This document shows, in pieces, positions 33,190 through 45,028 of a stretch of DNA of 64,000 bases. This stretch comes from Perkinsus olseni (lineage: Eukaryota > Perkinsozoa > Perkinsida): the NCBI GenBank assembly GCA_013115125.1, contig JABANN010000062.1, positions 1 to 64,000 of the forward strand, written 5' to 3'. Below the pieces are notes generated by a model, which was given only the letters and a program-made list of their open reading frames with translations, ran no database searches and was not told the origin of the DNA. Every line of letters starts with the position of its first letter. Position 1 is the first letter of the stretch. Position numbers and translations under genes: made by a program.

Positions 33190-36100
33190 CTATACATCCC
33201 CATTCAGCCGCACCGCTGCCGTCCCCCGATGCGCTCCATCGTGTGTTGACACCAGTCTCGCTCCGCTGCTCTGCAGATGCCGAATCAAAGCGGCCTCGAT
33301 GCTCTGAGCCTCTCCCTTTCCTCGAGCCAAGATACAGTCAATCGCGCTAATAACATGACTCCCTTCGAAGCGTCTCCGGTGCTGCTCCAGCCTCTGTGAG
33401 AGGTTCTCCGTCTCCCCAACATAGTACTCGCGTACTGCTTCGTCATCACAAGTACTCAAGGCGAGGATGTACACAACAGAGCTGGCCTGATACACAGGAG
33501 GGGGCATTGAATCTGGGCTAAGGTGCAGCAGGGTGTCAACGTGGTCCTGACTCGACACGGCAAGGAGAGCCTGTCCAAGGTCCACCTCCGCGGGCTTCTC
33601 GGGGAGGCCCAGAAGTTGCTCCACTGTTCTCTCATCCGCCAGCAGCCGGCGTAGCTGCATGGCTCGAGACACCATCGATGCTGGCAGGCCCGTCTGGCTG
33701 GCCGTGTAGATACCCATAGAATTACTGCATACCCCGGGCTCTATCTTGTACGTAACTTTTCGAGACGGGTGCGAGCTGTCCCCAGAGAGGCTATCCTCCT
33801 CGACCCGCATGCGCCAGCTGTCAATAGACTTCACCACTGCTGGTGACAGCACCCGCAACACATCAGCCTGTAGATGAGTAGCCCACAGACAGGCTATCCC
33901 GGCCGACACAAACCTCTCCAACTGGCTGCCCGTCAACGCAGCGCCGTCCACCGGTGACGTAGCCCGGCCAAACTCATCAACAACCACCAACGCCTTCGCC
34001 CCTGGCCTAGAAGCGTCCCGGTCAACAACCTTCAACGTAGCACACTCCAGTGCGTGCGCACTGAGCTGATCCGAAGGGCGATCTCCTCTAGGGAACATGA
34101 CCAGGACATCCGTAAGCCTGCTGATAGCCGTGCCCTCCGCACAAGGGGAGAAGAGGCCGGTGTTGGAGGTGAGGGCCAAGGCACAGATGCTCCTCAAGAA
34201 CGTGCTCTTCCCCGACTCATTACACCCAGTAATGAGAGCCAGCGGGGACCCCTGCCCCAGACAAAAATCGTTGACCCTGGCTGTACCCCTCGGAGGGCTG
34301 TCCATCCAATACGGCATCAACCCCTTCACACCGAGCTCCACCTTGTCCCCTTCGACCAAGTGAGCCATAGCCCATCCCCGTCTTAAGGCGTTCTCGGTAT
34401 GAAGATAGGCAAAGGTCAGCACTACGCACCAGTGAGAAGCTGCTATCAGCCCCTCTAGCAGAGTCGTCAGCTCAGCACACAACTCCCTCAGCATCCTCCT
34501 CGCCTTCGACCCCGCTGAGTCACAGGCAGTGATGTACCGCACAGCAGCCGCCTCCACCCCTTTGGTCGTCCAGTACTTCGAGGTCCCTTCACCTCTAGCA
34601 CGCCCTCGGCCCACAGTCGGATGATAGAAAGCCGCACTCCTGCCCTCCCTCGGCCTCCGCCTCAGCCCCACTGTATTACAGGAACTCTCATAGACAACCG
34701 CTGCTTCAGACGCTGCTGGCCACTCCCTGGTCATAGCCTCGAGAAGAGCCTCCCGAGCGGCCACTACCTCCGACCAATCGCCCTTCACTGAGCCAATAAA
34801 ACCGCTCTCATTCCGCTGAGTGAAGGCCTCCGGTAGAGGATAATGGTCATCGCCATTCACCTTGTCACTTCCGAACACCAACACCCGCTCTATCGCCTCT
34901 GCCGCTGCATCACACTGTTGCCGCATACGTCCCACATCACAACCACTTTCCGCTGCCACTATTCGACACAACGCCTCGGTGACCTCGGGGCTTTCGGCTG
35001 TCAGTGTGTCATAAGAAGCGACGACCGATCGAGAGCAGTCGTGGATGTCCTTGAGGAGGGCTATGTTGGCGTTGCCTGTCTGCAAGTACTGAACCTAGAA
35101 ACAACTCGAATGAATGAGGCATGACTGAGATCACAATCACGCGAGACATTCCGTGATATGCCAGCATCAACATTGGATACGTTAGAGGACAGGTCGGGAA
35201 GCGCAACCGGACGGGTAATACCATCTTCGGGACGTTGGTCGGCCTGAGCTGGGGCAGCGGACTCCTCATCGTCCGCAGAAACGACAGCAGGTGTCTCATG
35301 TCGTCAACGTACGCCCCCGAGGGTGGTCTCAGCAACCACCGTCGGGCGAATCGCAGTGTGTGAGCAGGAGCCGCTGGAGGCAACAAACTGTATACCTAGA
35401 AGAGAAGAAGCCCTGCAGCCGAGGGACCCCCGAGTAAATCAGCGCAGATGGTCGTTTGTCGGTATACCGAGACAAAAGGACATATGCTGGAGAAACAACA
35501 CAGCGTATAAGCCCTGGGCAAAGGGTTGTGCCGCTGACACTGAAACGCCTCTGTAAACTGCGTGCACTGTTGCAAAGTAACCTCCCTCAGCCAAACTCAC
35601 CAGATCCGGCACTCCCCCCTCGGACCCCCTCCCACCAAGAGGGCCATCGCTGCCCCCTGCCGATCTCCCACCGAAGGTTATCCCAACACAGTTGATGGCA
35701 TCCGTGTAGGGCGGGGATAGACCAGGAGGCCCCTTAGTCGTCCGCTCAACAGCTCTAAACTCATCGATAACCTTATCCCCCTCAGAGGCCAGCGACAGGC
35801 AGAAGGCCTCCTCTGACACCTTCCTCAAGACAGCATCAATAAAGCCGCCCACACCATCTAGCATCGGACACTCTACAGGATCCAGAGACACCGCGAAGGC
35901 TGGCGTAGGCTGAGGGAAGTGCCAGGTGCTCAGCCGTCGTGGCCTCTATCGTCCTACCTGCCCTTCAGCAGCTTCCACTGGTAGCCAGGCTGGAGGTAGA
36001 CCGATATCAGAGGACACTACCAACGGCAGGGCCGTGGCGCGATACCAACCAGATGCCGCCGCAAGGAGACCCATCACACCCTCTGGAGTGAGACAAGGGT

Positions 36101-36975
36101 GCAGCGAGTACTCCCGGGCCTCTACTCTAACCTGAGTCGCGTGGCCTACTAAACACTACAAGAGAACTGGTCTACCTGAACCACCGTGTAGGTCTCCAGG
36201 TGGCCATCCTCCGACTCAGGTTCCTTATAGAGGGCAAGCCGAGGGGCAGCAAGTCGCTCATCCTCCCTAAATGATGGCCACGCTACAAGTTGGCCACTCA
36301 CAGCAGCCTTTCTACCGGAAAGATATGTCTTCCCCGTCCGCTAGAGTATTCTGTGCTACCATACCACCGCCAACGTAAGTCGGATTTGCAGGTGACACCA
36401 GCTGGGAGAGATACCTGATACAACCGCCATGAGCGAAGCGAAGCGATTCACGATTACACATTTTTACCGCTGCTTTCCTTTCCGCTTTCTCTCCGGTCCC
36501 TTATTGAAATCAGACTCATTGGCCTCCTCGTAGACTGCTGCCGAGAAGCCTCGCTCCGTCAATGAGTCCAACACCATTTGAATTTGGTCTTTCCTGTAAC
36601 GACAACGCTCGTATACACCCTCGGTCAGGCCGCCAAGCAGGCTACTACCTACAACCAGCCCTCGGCCGTCCAGCCATCGCGTTGAGGCCACAGTAATTTA
36701 CCAGCATTACTGCATCAACCCCGTAGGTCTCATAGAAGTCCCCACACCGTACCAACTGTATCTGACAGGACCCCTCCTGAGCCCTGGCCGAAGCTGCCAG
36801 CAGAGTGTCGAGCAAGGATCCGAACGTAGACCCGGAGATCGAGCCGCCCTGGCCAGGCTACCCACTCAGGCCGCCTGCGCTTGCCGTCCAGCGTGAAGTC
36901 CAGTAGGGATCCGCCACCAGCTGCCCTCCTCGACGGTGAAAGGAAGCCCAACTCGTTACTCTCAAGTGACAACAT
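33190..36975 (-). CDS. MSH1: MSH1-type MutS homologue fused to GIY-YIG nuclease domain
   Basis: MutS family protein of the plant MSH1 type, which in plants acts in mitochondria and plastids to suppress mutation and illegitimate recombination. Leftward exons: N-terminal mismatch-recognition domain with IQLVRCGDFYETYGVDAVML (near 36750), RPRAGC then, after an intron of about 60 bp, KDQIQMVLDSLTERGFSAAV and EEANESDFNKGPERKRKGK; RYLSQLVSPANPTYVGGG (near 36400); further exons near 36190-36240, 35940-36140 and 35439-35891; the core LRFARRWLLRPPSGAY near 35340; and a large last exon with Walker A GCNESGKSTFLRSI, Walker B VVVDEFGRATSPVDG, ATHLQADVL, then a GIY-YIG module with VVYIL, YYVGETENLSQRLEQHR, EAALIRHL and DGAHR. 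The order and the GIY-YIG end match plant MSH1. The first Met (36975) and the small exons are tentative. No obvious targeting peptide was verified. Confidence 0.8.
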
Positions 36976-37308
36976 CGGTACCTAACCGCACTCCAACCGT
37001 CGGGAACTCCCAAGAGGATGGTGAACAATACCAGTTGCAACGCCGCCGGTCTATGCAATCGTTGTAGCCATCGACGGCAGGCCTCGGACACCCCCGTAGC
37101 TACGGGACCCAGCCGATGCCTCGAAAGGAAGTGAAGACCACCGCTGCCCCCGCACAACATACTGAGCTGCACCAACTCCCTCCACCAGCCTACTGCCAAC
37201 GCAACAGCACCAACAATCACAACATCATAGTAACGCCACCACTCATGCTCCCTCCCTGCTCGGCCAGTTCCCATTCCCAAAGCTGTCACTGTTCACTCAG
37301 CATGGACC

Positions 37309-39441
37309 TCAGCCGTTCGGTGTCACTTCCGTTATCAGCACGCTGGGGCCTTGATTCTTCTTCCTCTCCTCTTCCTCCTTCTTCAGCTTGGCCGCAGCAG
37401 CTGCTGCCTCCGCGGCCTCTAGCTCGAGACGCGCCCTCAGAGTTGGATGCTTCAGTATTGTCGACACTCGAGGTATCCAACCATTCACCAAACCTGCACA
37501 ACGCCCTAGCGGAGCGAAGCGATTCATGAATACCACTTTTCACCTGGTCTGGCCTGCAGGACGTAGTTGACAATTTCCTTGCTACTAACCGGAGGGTGAA
37601 CGATCTCGTCCATGACCTCAACCTGATCGGCCACAGCAGCTGGACTCCGACCCATCAGTCTGACATCCCCTCACCATTTCCCTCAATTCCATACTCCCTC
37701 GTAGCTCCTCGTCCGTCACTCTCGACAACACCGCCTTCACTATACCAAAACTAACCTCTCCCCCTGCCTCTATCACCCCCTTCAGGTAGTCCAGGACGTA
37801 GACTATCGCCGGGATGCATATCAATATCGCCCTACTCCGACTGAGGGCCGAGCGACCCTCACTGCTGGCCTCAGCTGCTGCCTCTAGCCTGACCAGACCC
37901 TCTAGCCACTCCAAAGTACTCCGATACCTGCCAAGACATCAGCCCATACACCCGCCCCGCCTCCCTACCACTCCTGCCTCCTCCGGGGCCTCTCCGAATG
38001 AAAGTAGCTGTCCAGCATATTCCCTTCACTGTCCAATCGAAGTCGCCGCAGTACCACCTCGGGCCGTCTGCGAACCCACAGATGCTCCCAACGGTCTCAA
38101 CTTCTAACCTTACCGAAACGATGTGGATAGCCCATGGTCCTCTTTCCCTTCCCTCTTCAGTAACCTCTCCAACTCCGCAGCCAACCTCTCCTCCAGTAGC
38201 TGCCGCCTGGAGGCACACGATATGTCAAGACGCTCAGAGCAAGCTGCCTGCCTGCGGGCGGCACTCCTCCCTCTGTCCAGTTCCATGAACCTCAGCGCCC
38301 CCATCACCTTATCGGCCTCCTTACGCAGCTTAGCCGAACGACCCTAACGAGGGAATGAGCAGCCCTCTCCCCACCCAGGCCTCCCTCCAACCCACCCGCA
38401 ACCGCACAAGCATGCTGTCATAGACGGAAGTATCCTCCAGCCCCGTCCTCTCCGGCAGCTCGATCTCAGGCAGCACCGTCTCCCATGACCAATCCGACCA
38501 AGCCGAAGGACCACCGCTGGCGGAAGCCGCGGACTGTGCTCCCTCCCCCGCCGAGTCCTCAACTATGATCAGCGGAGGGGGCCGCCGGCCTTTCCCTCCG
38601 TCCTGAACTTCGCCTAATGAGCTCAGAGAAGGCGGCGTTGCATTACCAGACACCTACGAAGCGAGTCTCGAGGTACCAAAGTCACTTAGTTTTCACCTCT
38701 AAAGGCTTGGCCGTCTCGCCGGCGGATCTCTGCACGATTTTGGGGAGGGAAGGTAAACCTTCAGCGTCAGTCGACATAACAGAAAGTCTCCGCGGACTGG
38801 ACATTGGCGATGAGGCGAGACTGCCCCGCCTGGGGGTCGTCAGACTGGACCTCCTCGAACTCATCCCACCAAGGCTAGCCCTCCTCAACTGTAGGGAGCC
38901 CAAGAACCTCCCCACCAGAGACGTGCGTCGTAGGCTAGACTGAAAGGCGAACTCAGCACCCTCGCCTGACATCGCTCTACTACCCACCCTTCGCCGAGGA
39001 CGTCGCTTTGGCCGCGGCTCCGAGGCCAGATAGTACCTGCTTCACGTGTGCCAGGTTAGCACCTCTGCCACCATCACTACCCTTTGCCCCGCATCTCCCT
39101 CTTCTTCTCTTCCTGAACCCTATCCAGCCCCTTATCAATCCTGTCCGTCCACGACACTTCCTCCTTCGGTCCATACTCCTACACAAGCACTGTGGCAAAC
39201 TGTGATAAGACAAGCCTCCCACCTCCCCTCTCTCCGCTGCTGTTGCTGCCGCTATGGCCTCGCCTAACCTCAGCAGCTCCTCCTCCCCACCCGTCGGCTC
39301 ATTAGCCCTGCAATAATACCATAAACAACAGCCTTCCTCAACGGCGAGGCCGGCCCACCTCAGATGGTCCTCGACACCGATCAGCTGAACAGGCAAAGGC
39401 TCCAAAGACCTCCCCTGCGCTGAGCTGTAGTAAAGCGTCAT
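37309..39441 (-). CDS. Unrecognised multi-exon gene with charged coiled-coil C-terminus
   Basis: Met at 39441 begins MTLYYSSAQGRSLEPLPVQL. Coding-looking segments follow leftward on the minus strand in several frames, implying introns: a Ser/Arg-rich stretch near 38690-38980 with repeated RR(A/T/G)S sites (SLRRTSLVG, LRRASLGG, SRRSSLTT, PRRGSLAS), typical of basophilic-kinase targets; an acidic segment near 38400-38640; a helical piece RRQLLEERLAAELERLLKRE near 38170; and a C-terminal exon with AAEAAAAAAKLKKEEEERKK, stop at 37309. I do not recognise a family. It could be a scaffold or cytoskeletal protein, but that is a guess. Exon joins were not resolved. Confidence 0.5.
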
Positions 39442-39557
39442 ATCCTGCCTGTTGGACAGTGCTTCCTCTGCTACTGGAATCTTTGACCGGTGACAGCGAT
39501 GACACAGCTTTACTCTGCTACCCTACAGCGACGTCATCGCATAGAGTCAACGAGGGA

Positions 39558-40626
39558 TCAGAGGATCGAGGGGAAGAGTTCCTTCCATCTCACCCGATGC
39601 GAGGCTAGTGTGCGGTCGGTGAAGAGCTGCTGGAGTGTCCTGTACTCCTCGTCCTTGTGTATCCTATCCAAGTGCTGCCATGGCAGCCTGGCAGTCACCG
39701 CCGACTTCCGAGCGCAATGAGAGCAGCCTTCCAACGCCCGATGCCTGGTCGGATCGAAGCCGTACGCCCGCCCCGGAAACTTATTCTCGACCGCCTGGAC
39801 TCGTCTACCGCTGCTCTTCACGCCTTGCCGAATCGCCACCATGGCCAGATCGAGCTTGGGCAGAACGGGCTTGCGAGGTCGGTGGTGTTGGGACGGCTGA
39901 AGATATCTTTTCCTAATCAGCACCATTACCAACCCGCATCCGCAAGATTTGTCTATGCTCACTTTCTAACAGCACCTGCGGTTGACTGTCCCTGCACAGA
40001 AGGAGTCCCGTCCCCTTGAGACGCCACAGAGCCCCCGACCGTCGACCGGGACGAAGCCGCTGCTACACTCCGAGGGGTCACTCCGCTGGACCCTCCGATC
40101 GAACGACTGCCGACCTTCGAACCTTCCCAGAACCACTCCTCCCCCCAACAGACCAGTACTCAAACCACGCTCTACTATCCAGCCACAACGCTAATCGCCA
40201 GAAGAGGTTGCACCTGCCGAACGTTGTGCATGATCCTCTCACCTTTGGTAGGAGTCCTTGGCGTCGGACTGGACAGCACACCAAACTCAGCACCGGTTAC
40301 ACCTAATTTACACCATCCTTCTCACATCCCCCTCTCCCCCTCCTACTCCTTCTGGTCCTGCCCATGTCCCGCGTGACAGCCTCGGTCCTGTCTATCAGCG
40401 TAGTATGCTCATCATCGATGGTATCCATATCCACTGGTGCTATACGGTCCATGTCCCGCTCAGCGAACTGGACCGCTGGACCGTCGTCATCAATGCCCAA
40501 CATCGTGTCCCATCGAGCCAGAAGCATTGATCGGGAGAATATTACTAAAGCGAGAGTCGAGAATGCCACCGTCAGCTCGAGCTGACGCCACCACTGACAC
40601 ACTATGCAGAAGACTTGCCAGCGCAA
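39558..40626 (-). CDS. Unrecognised multi-exon gene, N-terminal membrane anchor
   Basis: Met at 40626 starts MRWQVFCIVCQWWRQLELTV, with one hydrophobic segment (AFSTLALVIFS) that may be a signal anchor, followed by an Asp-rich region. A middle exon near 39966-40150 carries a Ser-rich stretch (VAAASSRSTVGGSVAS) and ends at a clear donor GTGAGC near 39964. The last exon contains KRYLQPSQHHRPRKPVLPKL and GCSHCARKSAVTARLPW and ends KELFPSIL at 39558. No domain recognised. Exon continuity in the last two exons is well supported by phase; the first join is tentative. Confidence 0.5.
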
Positions 40627-40913
40627 TAATTGCTAACTAGAGTTCAACCTACTATTTCTTCTACGCTCCAAGCTTCAAGAGAAGAGTCCATTGAGACAGG
40701 TGCTTCTCAATCTCCACCTCCGTGCTCCCCCAAATTGAAAAACACTACGCCCCAACGTTTCCACGGAAACGGTTCAAGCTCGTCTCCGCTTCTTAACATA
40801 AACAGTAGAGAAAGTTATACCACCAACGATAATCATCGCCTCAGTAGTTCAGAAGGCTGAAAGGGTAGTAAATTATTACAGTAACTATAAATTGATGACA
40901 ACAATTCTCATCA

Positions 40914-42183
40914 TCACTCTTCGGCCAGCTTAGCTCGGACCAAATCCTTCAGCTTCTGCAAGTCCTTGTTGAAGTTACGAAGGCCCTCAGCCAACTTCTC
41001 AGTCGCGCAGGCGTCCTCGTTCAACATCCAACGGAATTGAGCTTCGCTGAGATCGTCAAGCTTCGGCGAATCCGACTCGGCCGTCTCAGCGTTGAGGTAC
41101 ATCTTCATGCCGCTAACATCAGTGTTGTCCTGCAACTCCTTCAGGAGCTTAGGGGAGATGGTGAGCTTATCACAGCCAGCGAGGCCGCGGATCTCATCAG
41201 TGTTACGGAATGACGCGCCCATGACGATGGTGTTGTAGCCGTACTTCTTGTAGTAGTTATAAATCTTCCTCACGGATTGTACGCCAGGGTCCTCGTCCAT
41301 GGCATACGACGTCTTACCGGTACTCTTCTTGTACCAGTCAAGAATACGACCAACGAAAGGCGAGATCAAGGTAGCGCCGGCTTGAGCAGCAGCGACAGCC
41401 TACAAGAGAAAGAAATCTTAACTCGAACCATGCAAGATACAAAGCAGGTCCAATTACCTGTGGGAAGGAGAAAAGAAGAGTCATATTGCAATGAATTCCT
41501 TCCTTCTCCAACTCCTTGCAAGCCTGGATGCACTCCCATGTTGAAGCCATCTTGATGAGGATGCGATCACGGGATATGCCCATGGACTCGTACCTGACCG
41601 AAATCATCATCATCCCTATACCACTCCAACCGCAACTCCCTTACATCTTAATAAGCTTCCTCGCCTTATTCAAACTAGCATCCTTATCGAAGGACAAGTT
41701 GGCGTCGCACTCAGTAGAGACGTAGCCGTCAACGATCTGGAGGATCTCATAACCGAAGCTGACAGCCAACTGGTCACAGACCTGAAAGCAACAGCCAGAT
41801 AAGCTCGGCAGCCCATCACACAAGAGGACCCTCTACCTCATCAACCAGGGCTTCCCCGGTGAGGTTCTGTGCCTTAGCGTTCTTGATGGCCTTATTCATA
41901 ACCTGCGCATACTCGGGCATCTGAGCGGCCTGGTACAGCAGAGTGGGGTTGGTAGTGGCATCATCAGGACGGAACTGCTTGATCTTATCAAAATCGCCTA
42001 AGACCAGCAGGACCAAGTACTACACAGTCAACAACCCAATACGAACCAGCTCCTACCGGTATCAGCGACGACGGAAGTCATCTCCTTCAAGGCGTCCAAC
42101 TGGTTGGCAGCATCGAGCTTCTTGGCCTTCTTGGGAGAGGTGGCAGCGGGATGCTCACTGGCAAGATTCTTAGGGGACGGCAT
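40914..42183 (-). CDS. TAL1: Transaldolase, five exons
   Basis: Transaldolase of the non-oxidative pentose phosphate pathway: transfers a dihydroxyacetone unit from sedoheptulose-7-phosphate to glyceraldehyde-3-phosphate through a lysine Schiff base. Exons 42057-42183, 41837-41997, 41645-41781, 41458-41593 and 40914-41399 join with GT..AG borders and matching phases to 348 codons plus TGA. Family motifs: DATTNPTLL, the active-site lysine in [37 protein letters not shown] and [10 protein letters not shown]. Length is typical of class I (TalB-like) enzymes. The first 22 residues (rich in Lys, Pro and Ala) are a non-catalytic extension; no clear organelle signal. The four introns are 39 to 62 bp or so. 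Confidence 0.95.
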
Positions 42184-42560
42184 TACAACAACGATTAGTA
42201 TAAATAATAATTCTAACAGCGCAACTTCATTACCATCAATACCACACTGACAGTACGCTTCCCTACCTCTCTAGCTTCGGCTGTCTTACCACATAGCTGA
42301 GCCCGGGGCGCGCGCGGGTCAAAAATGGCGGAGCGAAGCAGATCGGCGAAACTTTCGTCGGCAACTCCCACTCGCAGAAGCCTTGACACTGTTGATTGGT
42401 AGCCTGTGCTGCTCGCGGGCGTTTGTCTGTCTGTTTGACTGGTTAAGGCTGTTGGTGAACGTTTTACCTGTGATTCGTATAATCTACCTTGTCAGACAGG
42501 TATAATTCCGTGTCCACTCAAAAAAACATCTTCAGACCGTCCTTTTCCCTTCCCTCTCCT

Positions 42561-44604
42561 ATGTCTTGCCTTAGCGCTCCCATCTCCCCCTCTGAGAAGG
42601 CCTCTTCCCCGCTTGCTGTCACCGTCACGGCCTCTCGCCGTAGCCGAAGACTCAGCCTTGCCTCCGTAGAGGGGGCTAAGGAAGTAGCTGATAATGATGA
42701 TAACAGGTGAGTCCAGCCAGCCTGATCGTCCACAGTATTCTTACTGTTCTCAGAGGATTCGTCTCCTGCAGTCTGCTTGACCTTCTTGCGTCATCCTCGA
42801 GTAATGCTGGTCAGAACAAGGAGAATAGTCACAGTACATCATTCTATCCGTGCCAGCCTTGACCTATTCTGTATCTTGCCAGGAGGTAACATGGATTCCC
42901 CCATCCTAGCCCGCAGCACGGGTGGCGTCAAACCAGTGAAGCCATTGACCCGTTCATCCTCTCGTCGTGGCAGCAGACGCTTCTCCATCGGATCAACCAC
43001 CGACAAGATGATGCACAAACAGGAGAGCTTCGGCGACAAGGACTTGCTGTAACCTCGACTCCAATCGCCCTCCCACGACCAGCCCTCCTCAGCACCCAAG
43101 GTGACTCGGATCACTTCAGAAGCAGTTTGGTGGGCTTTGCATGCAAGAAGGGGCTGAAGCCAGTCAGTGAGTACCTCGTCGTACCACACCTCTCCCAACT
43201 CATCCCTGCTCTAGGTCCCAACCAGGATTCCTTCCTGGTAATTCGCGTAGAAGGCGACGTATCGATTTACGGTGTGTTTGACGGTCACGGCAAAAAGGGC
43301 CATGATGTTAGTAATTACGTCAAAGAGCATCTCCCCAAGCATCTCGTTGGTGTAAGAAGCACGAGCCGCGTTACTGCGGCACTCAAGACTTGAGTGCCTG
43401 GCATTCAGCACCCCCTCTTCCGCTCCGACCCTTGCTCGGCCCTCCGTGACGCCTTCCTCGCTACACAGCAAATGTTGGAAAAGACCACTCGTGACGGCAC
43501 TCTGGACGCAGCTGTGTCGGGGACAACCTGTAAGATACGCTTGAGTTCATTCGTACTCATCTACTCCAGGTACGGTCATCCTTCACTTTGAGAAGGACGA
43601 GGTCTCGCCAACAGGCAGTCAGTGCCTTTACGTCGCTCACGTCGGAGACAGTCGGTGTGTGCTGGCTCAGAGGAGCTCCGCTACTGCAGGCCTCGTAGCT
43701 GTTGACCTCACTCAAGATCACAAGCCAGGTGGATCTTGATCTCCCTCCTCTTGCGATCAAGTCCTCCCTGGCCGGTTCAGACCTGCCGTTGGAACGCGCC
43801 CGCATCATCGCCAGGGGCGGCGCCGTCCATAAGCGTCCACACGACGTCAGCCATCGAGTTTACGTGCAAGGGAAGCCCTATCCAGGTTTGGCCATGTCCA
43901 GGGCTCTAGGTGGGCATCCTGCCGCTGGCCCTCGTCCCATCGTACTGGTCGCAGGCGACCTTGTTGGTTACTATGATGCTGGGGTGTCCGCCGAACCTGA
44001 GACCTGCCGTCGGGAGCTGCGGAATGAGGAGCAAGGTGTGTCTTCGTGGCGACGTTCTGAACTCGGCTCTCCAGCGAGTGCTCCTCAGAAGAAGCAGATT
44101 CTACTGCTCCAAGTTCCCCACCTGCAGGTGGGTCCTCATCGGGCGGCGGTAGCACCCCTTTTGTAAGCCCAGCGAGCGAGGCATCCCGCCTGCTCCCACC
44201 GACTGCCCTCCGGCTGAGCACCACAAGCAACGGCAGCAGCAGTGGGCGTCGAAGTCCTGGCGTTTTGAGCCCCCAGGTCGACATCGACATGAAAAGAATC
44301 GACCGGAATGTTGACAAATTCTTGGTGAGATGGTCGGCCCCTTCGTTATGAAGGATTTCTGCCTCCGACAGGTGCTCTGCTCGGACGGGGTATGGGAGTT
44401 CATCTCCTCACAAGAAGCGGTTGACTTCGTGTCTCAGTATACCCCACAGCATTCAATGGAGGCCGCCCACGACCTAGCGAAGGAGAGCTGGAGGCGTTGG
44501 ATCCATGTGGGCCCTCTCACCCAGTGCCTTCCGACAGAGCTGTCTTTCAGGAGGAGGACGGCACAGTAGTGGACGACATTACCAGCGTTGTCATTCATCT
44601 CTGA
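42561..44604 (+). CDS. PP2C-family protein serine/threonine phosphatase (multi-exon)
   Basis: Metal-dependent phosphatase of the PPM/PP2C family. In order: a Ser/Arg-rich N-terminus (SSSRRGSRRFSIGS, near 42960); GPNQDSFLV then IYGVFDGHGKKGHDV (near 43270), the metal-binding DGHG; YVAHVGDSRCVLAQR near 43640; a segment ending MSRALG near 43910; VLCSDGVWEFISSQEAVDFV near 44380; and a last exon DGTVVDDITSVVIHL ending with TGA at 44604. The core Asp residues are present. Several short introns (for example GTGGGC..CAG near 44507-44550) are needed. Two starts are possible: Met at 42561, or Met at 42891 directly in the second coding segment; phase across the first intron did not close cleanly, so the N-terminus is uncertain. 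Convergently arranged with transaldolase's neighbour on the other strand: the two start codons are divergent, 377 bp apart. Confidence 0.85.
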
Positions 44605-44783
44605 TGAATCCCTTTGTAACAGCAGCTGTACGATACCTTCCCCCAGTGTACTCTTAGATGAAGCATTCTTTATTTTGTAATAGACCTTCCCCCCCCCCAC
44701 TGACGGTTACTGGCAATCTGCATTTGTTAAACTAGCCTTACTAAAGTATCTTAAGTGTACAGTAATAACATGAAGCCACGTCG

Positions 44784-44845
<62 letters not shown>

Positions 44846-45028
44846 GACAGCAGCCCAATCAACTGTCTCCGTTATTACCTCACTATTGAAGCAATTATGT
44901 ATCATCGTCTGCAATAGTTTCATCATCCTCAGTAGCATGCCTACTGACCAACATGGAGTGTTCAACAACCCCCAAGTCTTGTTGTGTCACCAGTCGGGAG
45001 GCGCGTCCAATCGGTCGTAGTTGGTAAA
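44605..45028. other. Intergenic with (CAT)n microsatellite
   Basis: The spacer between the PP2C stop and the ubiquitin-like gene. It holds about 20 CAT units at 44785-44844 and a short poly-C run near 44690. No gene. Confidence 0.85.

Noticed and set aside
33315-33335. Second spliced-leader-like match (ctcgagccaagat)
   Set aside because: Shorter and imperfect, and it lies inside the conserved GIY-YIG coding region of MSH1, so it is explained by protein coding.
44741-44968. Minus-strand ORF with a run of about 20 aspartates
   Set aside because: It is a translation of the CAT microsatellite in an intergenic spacer with no supporting context.
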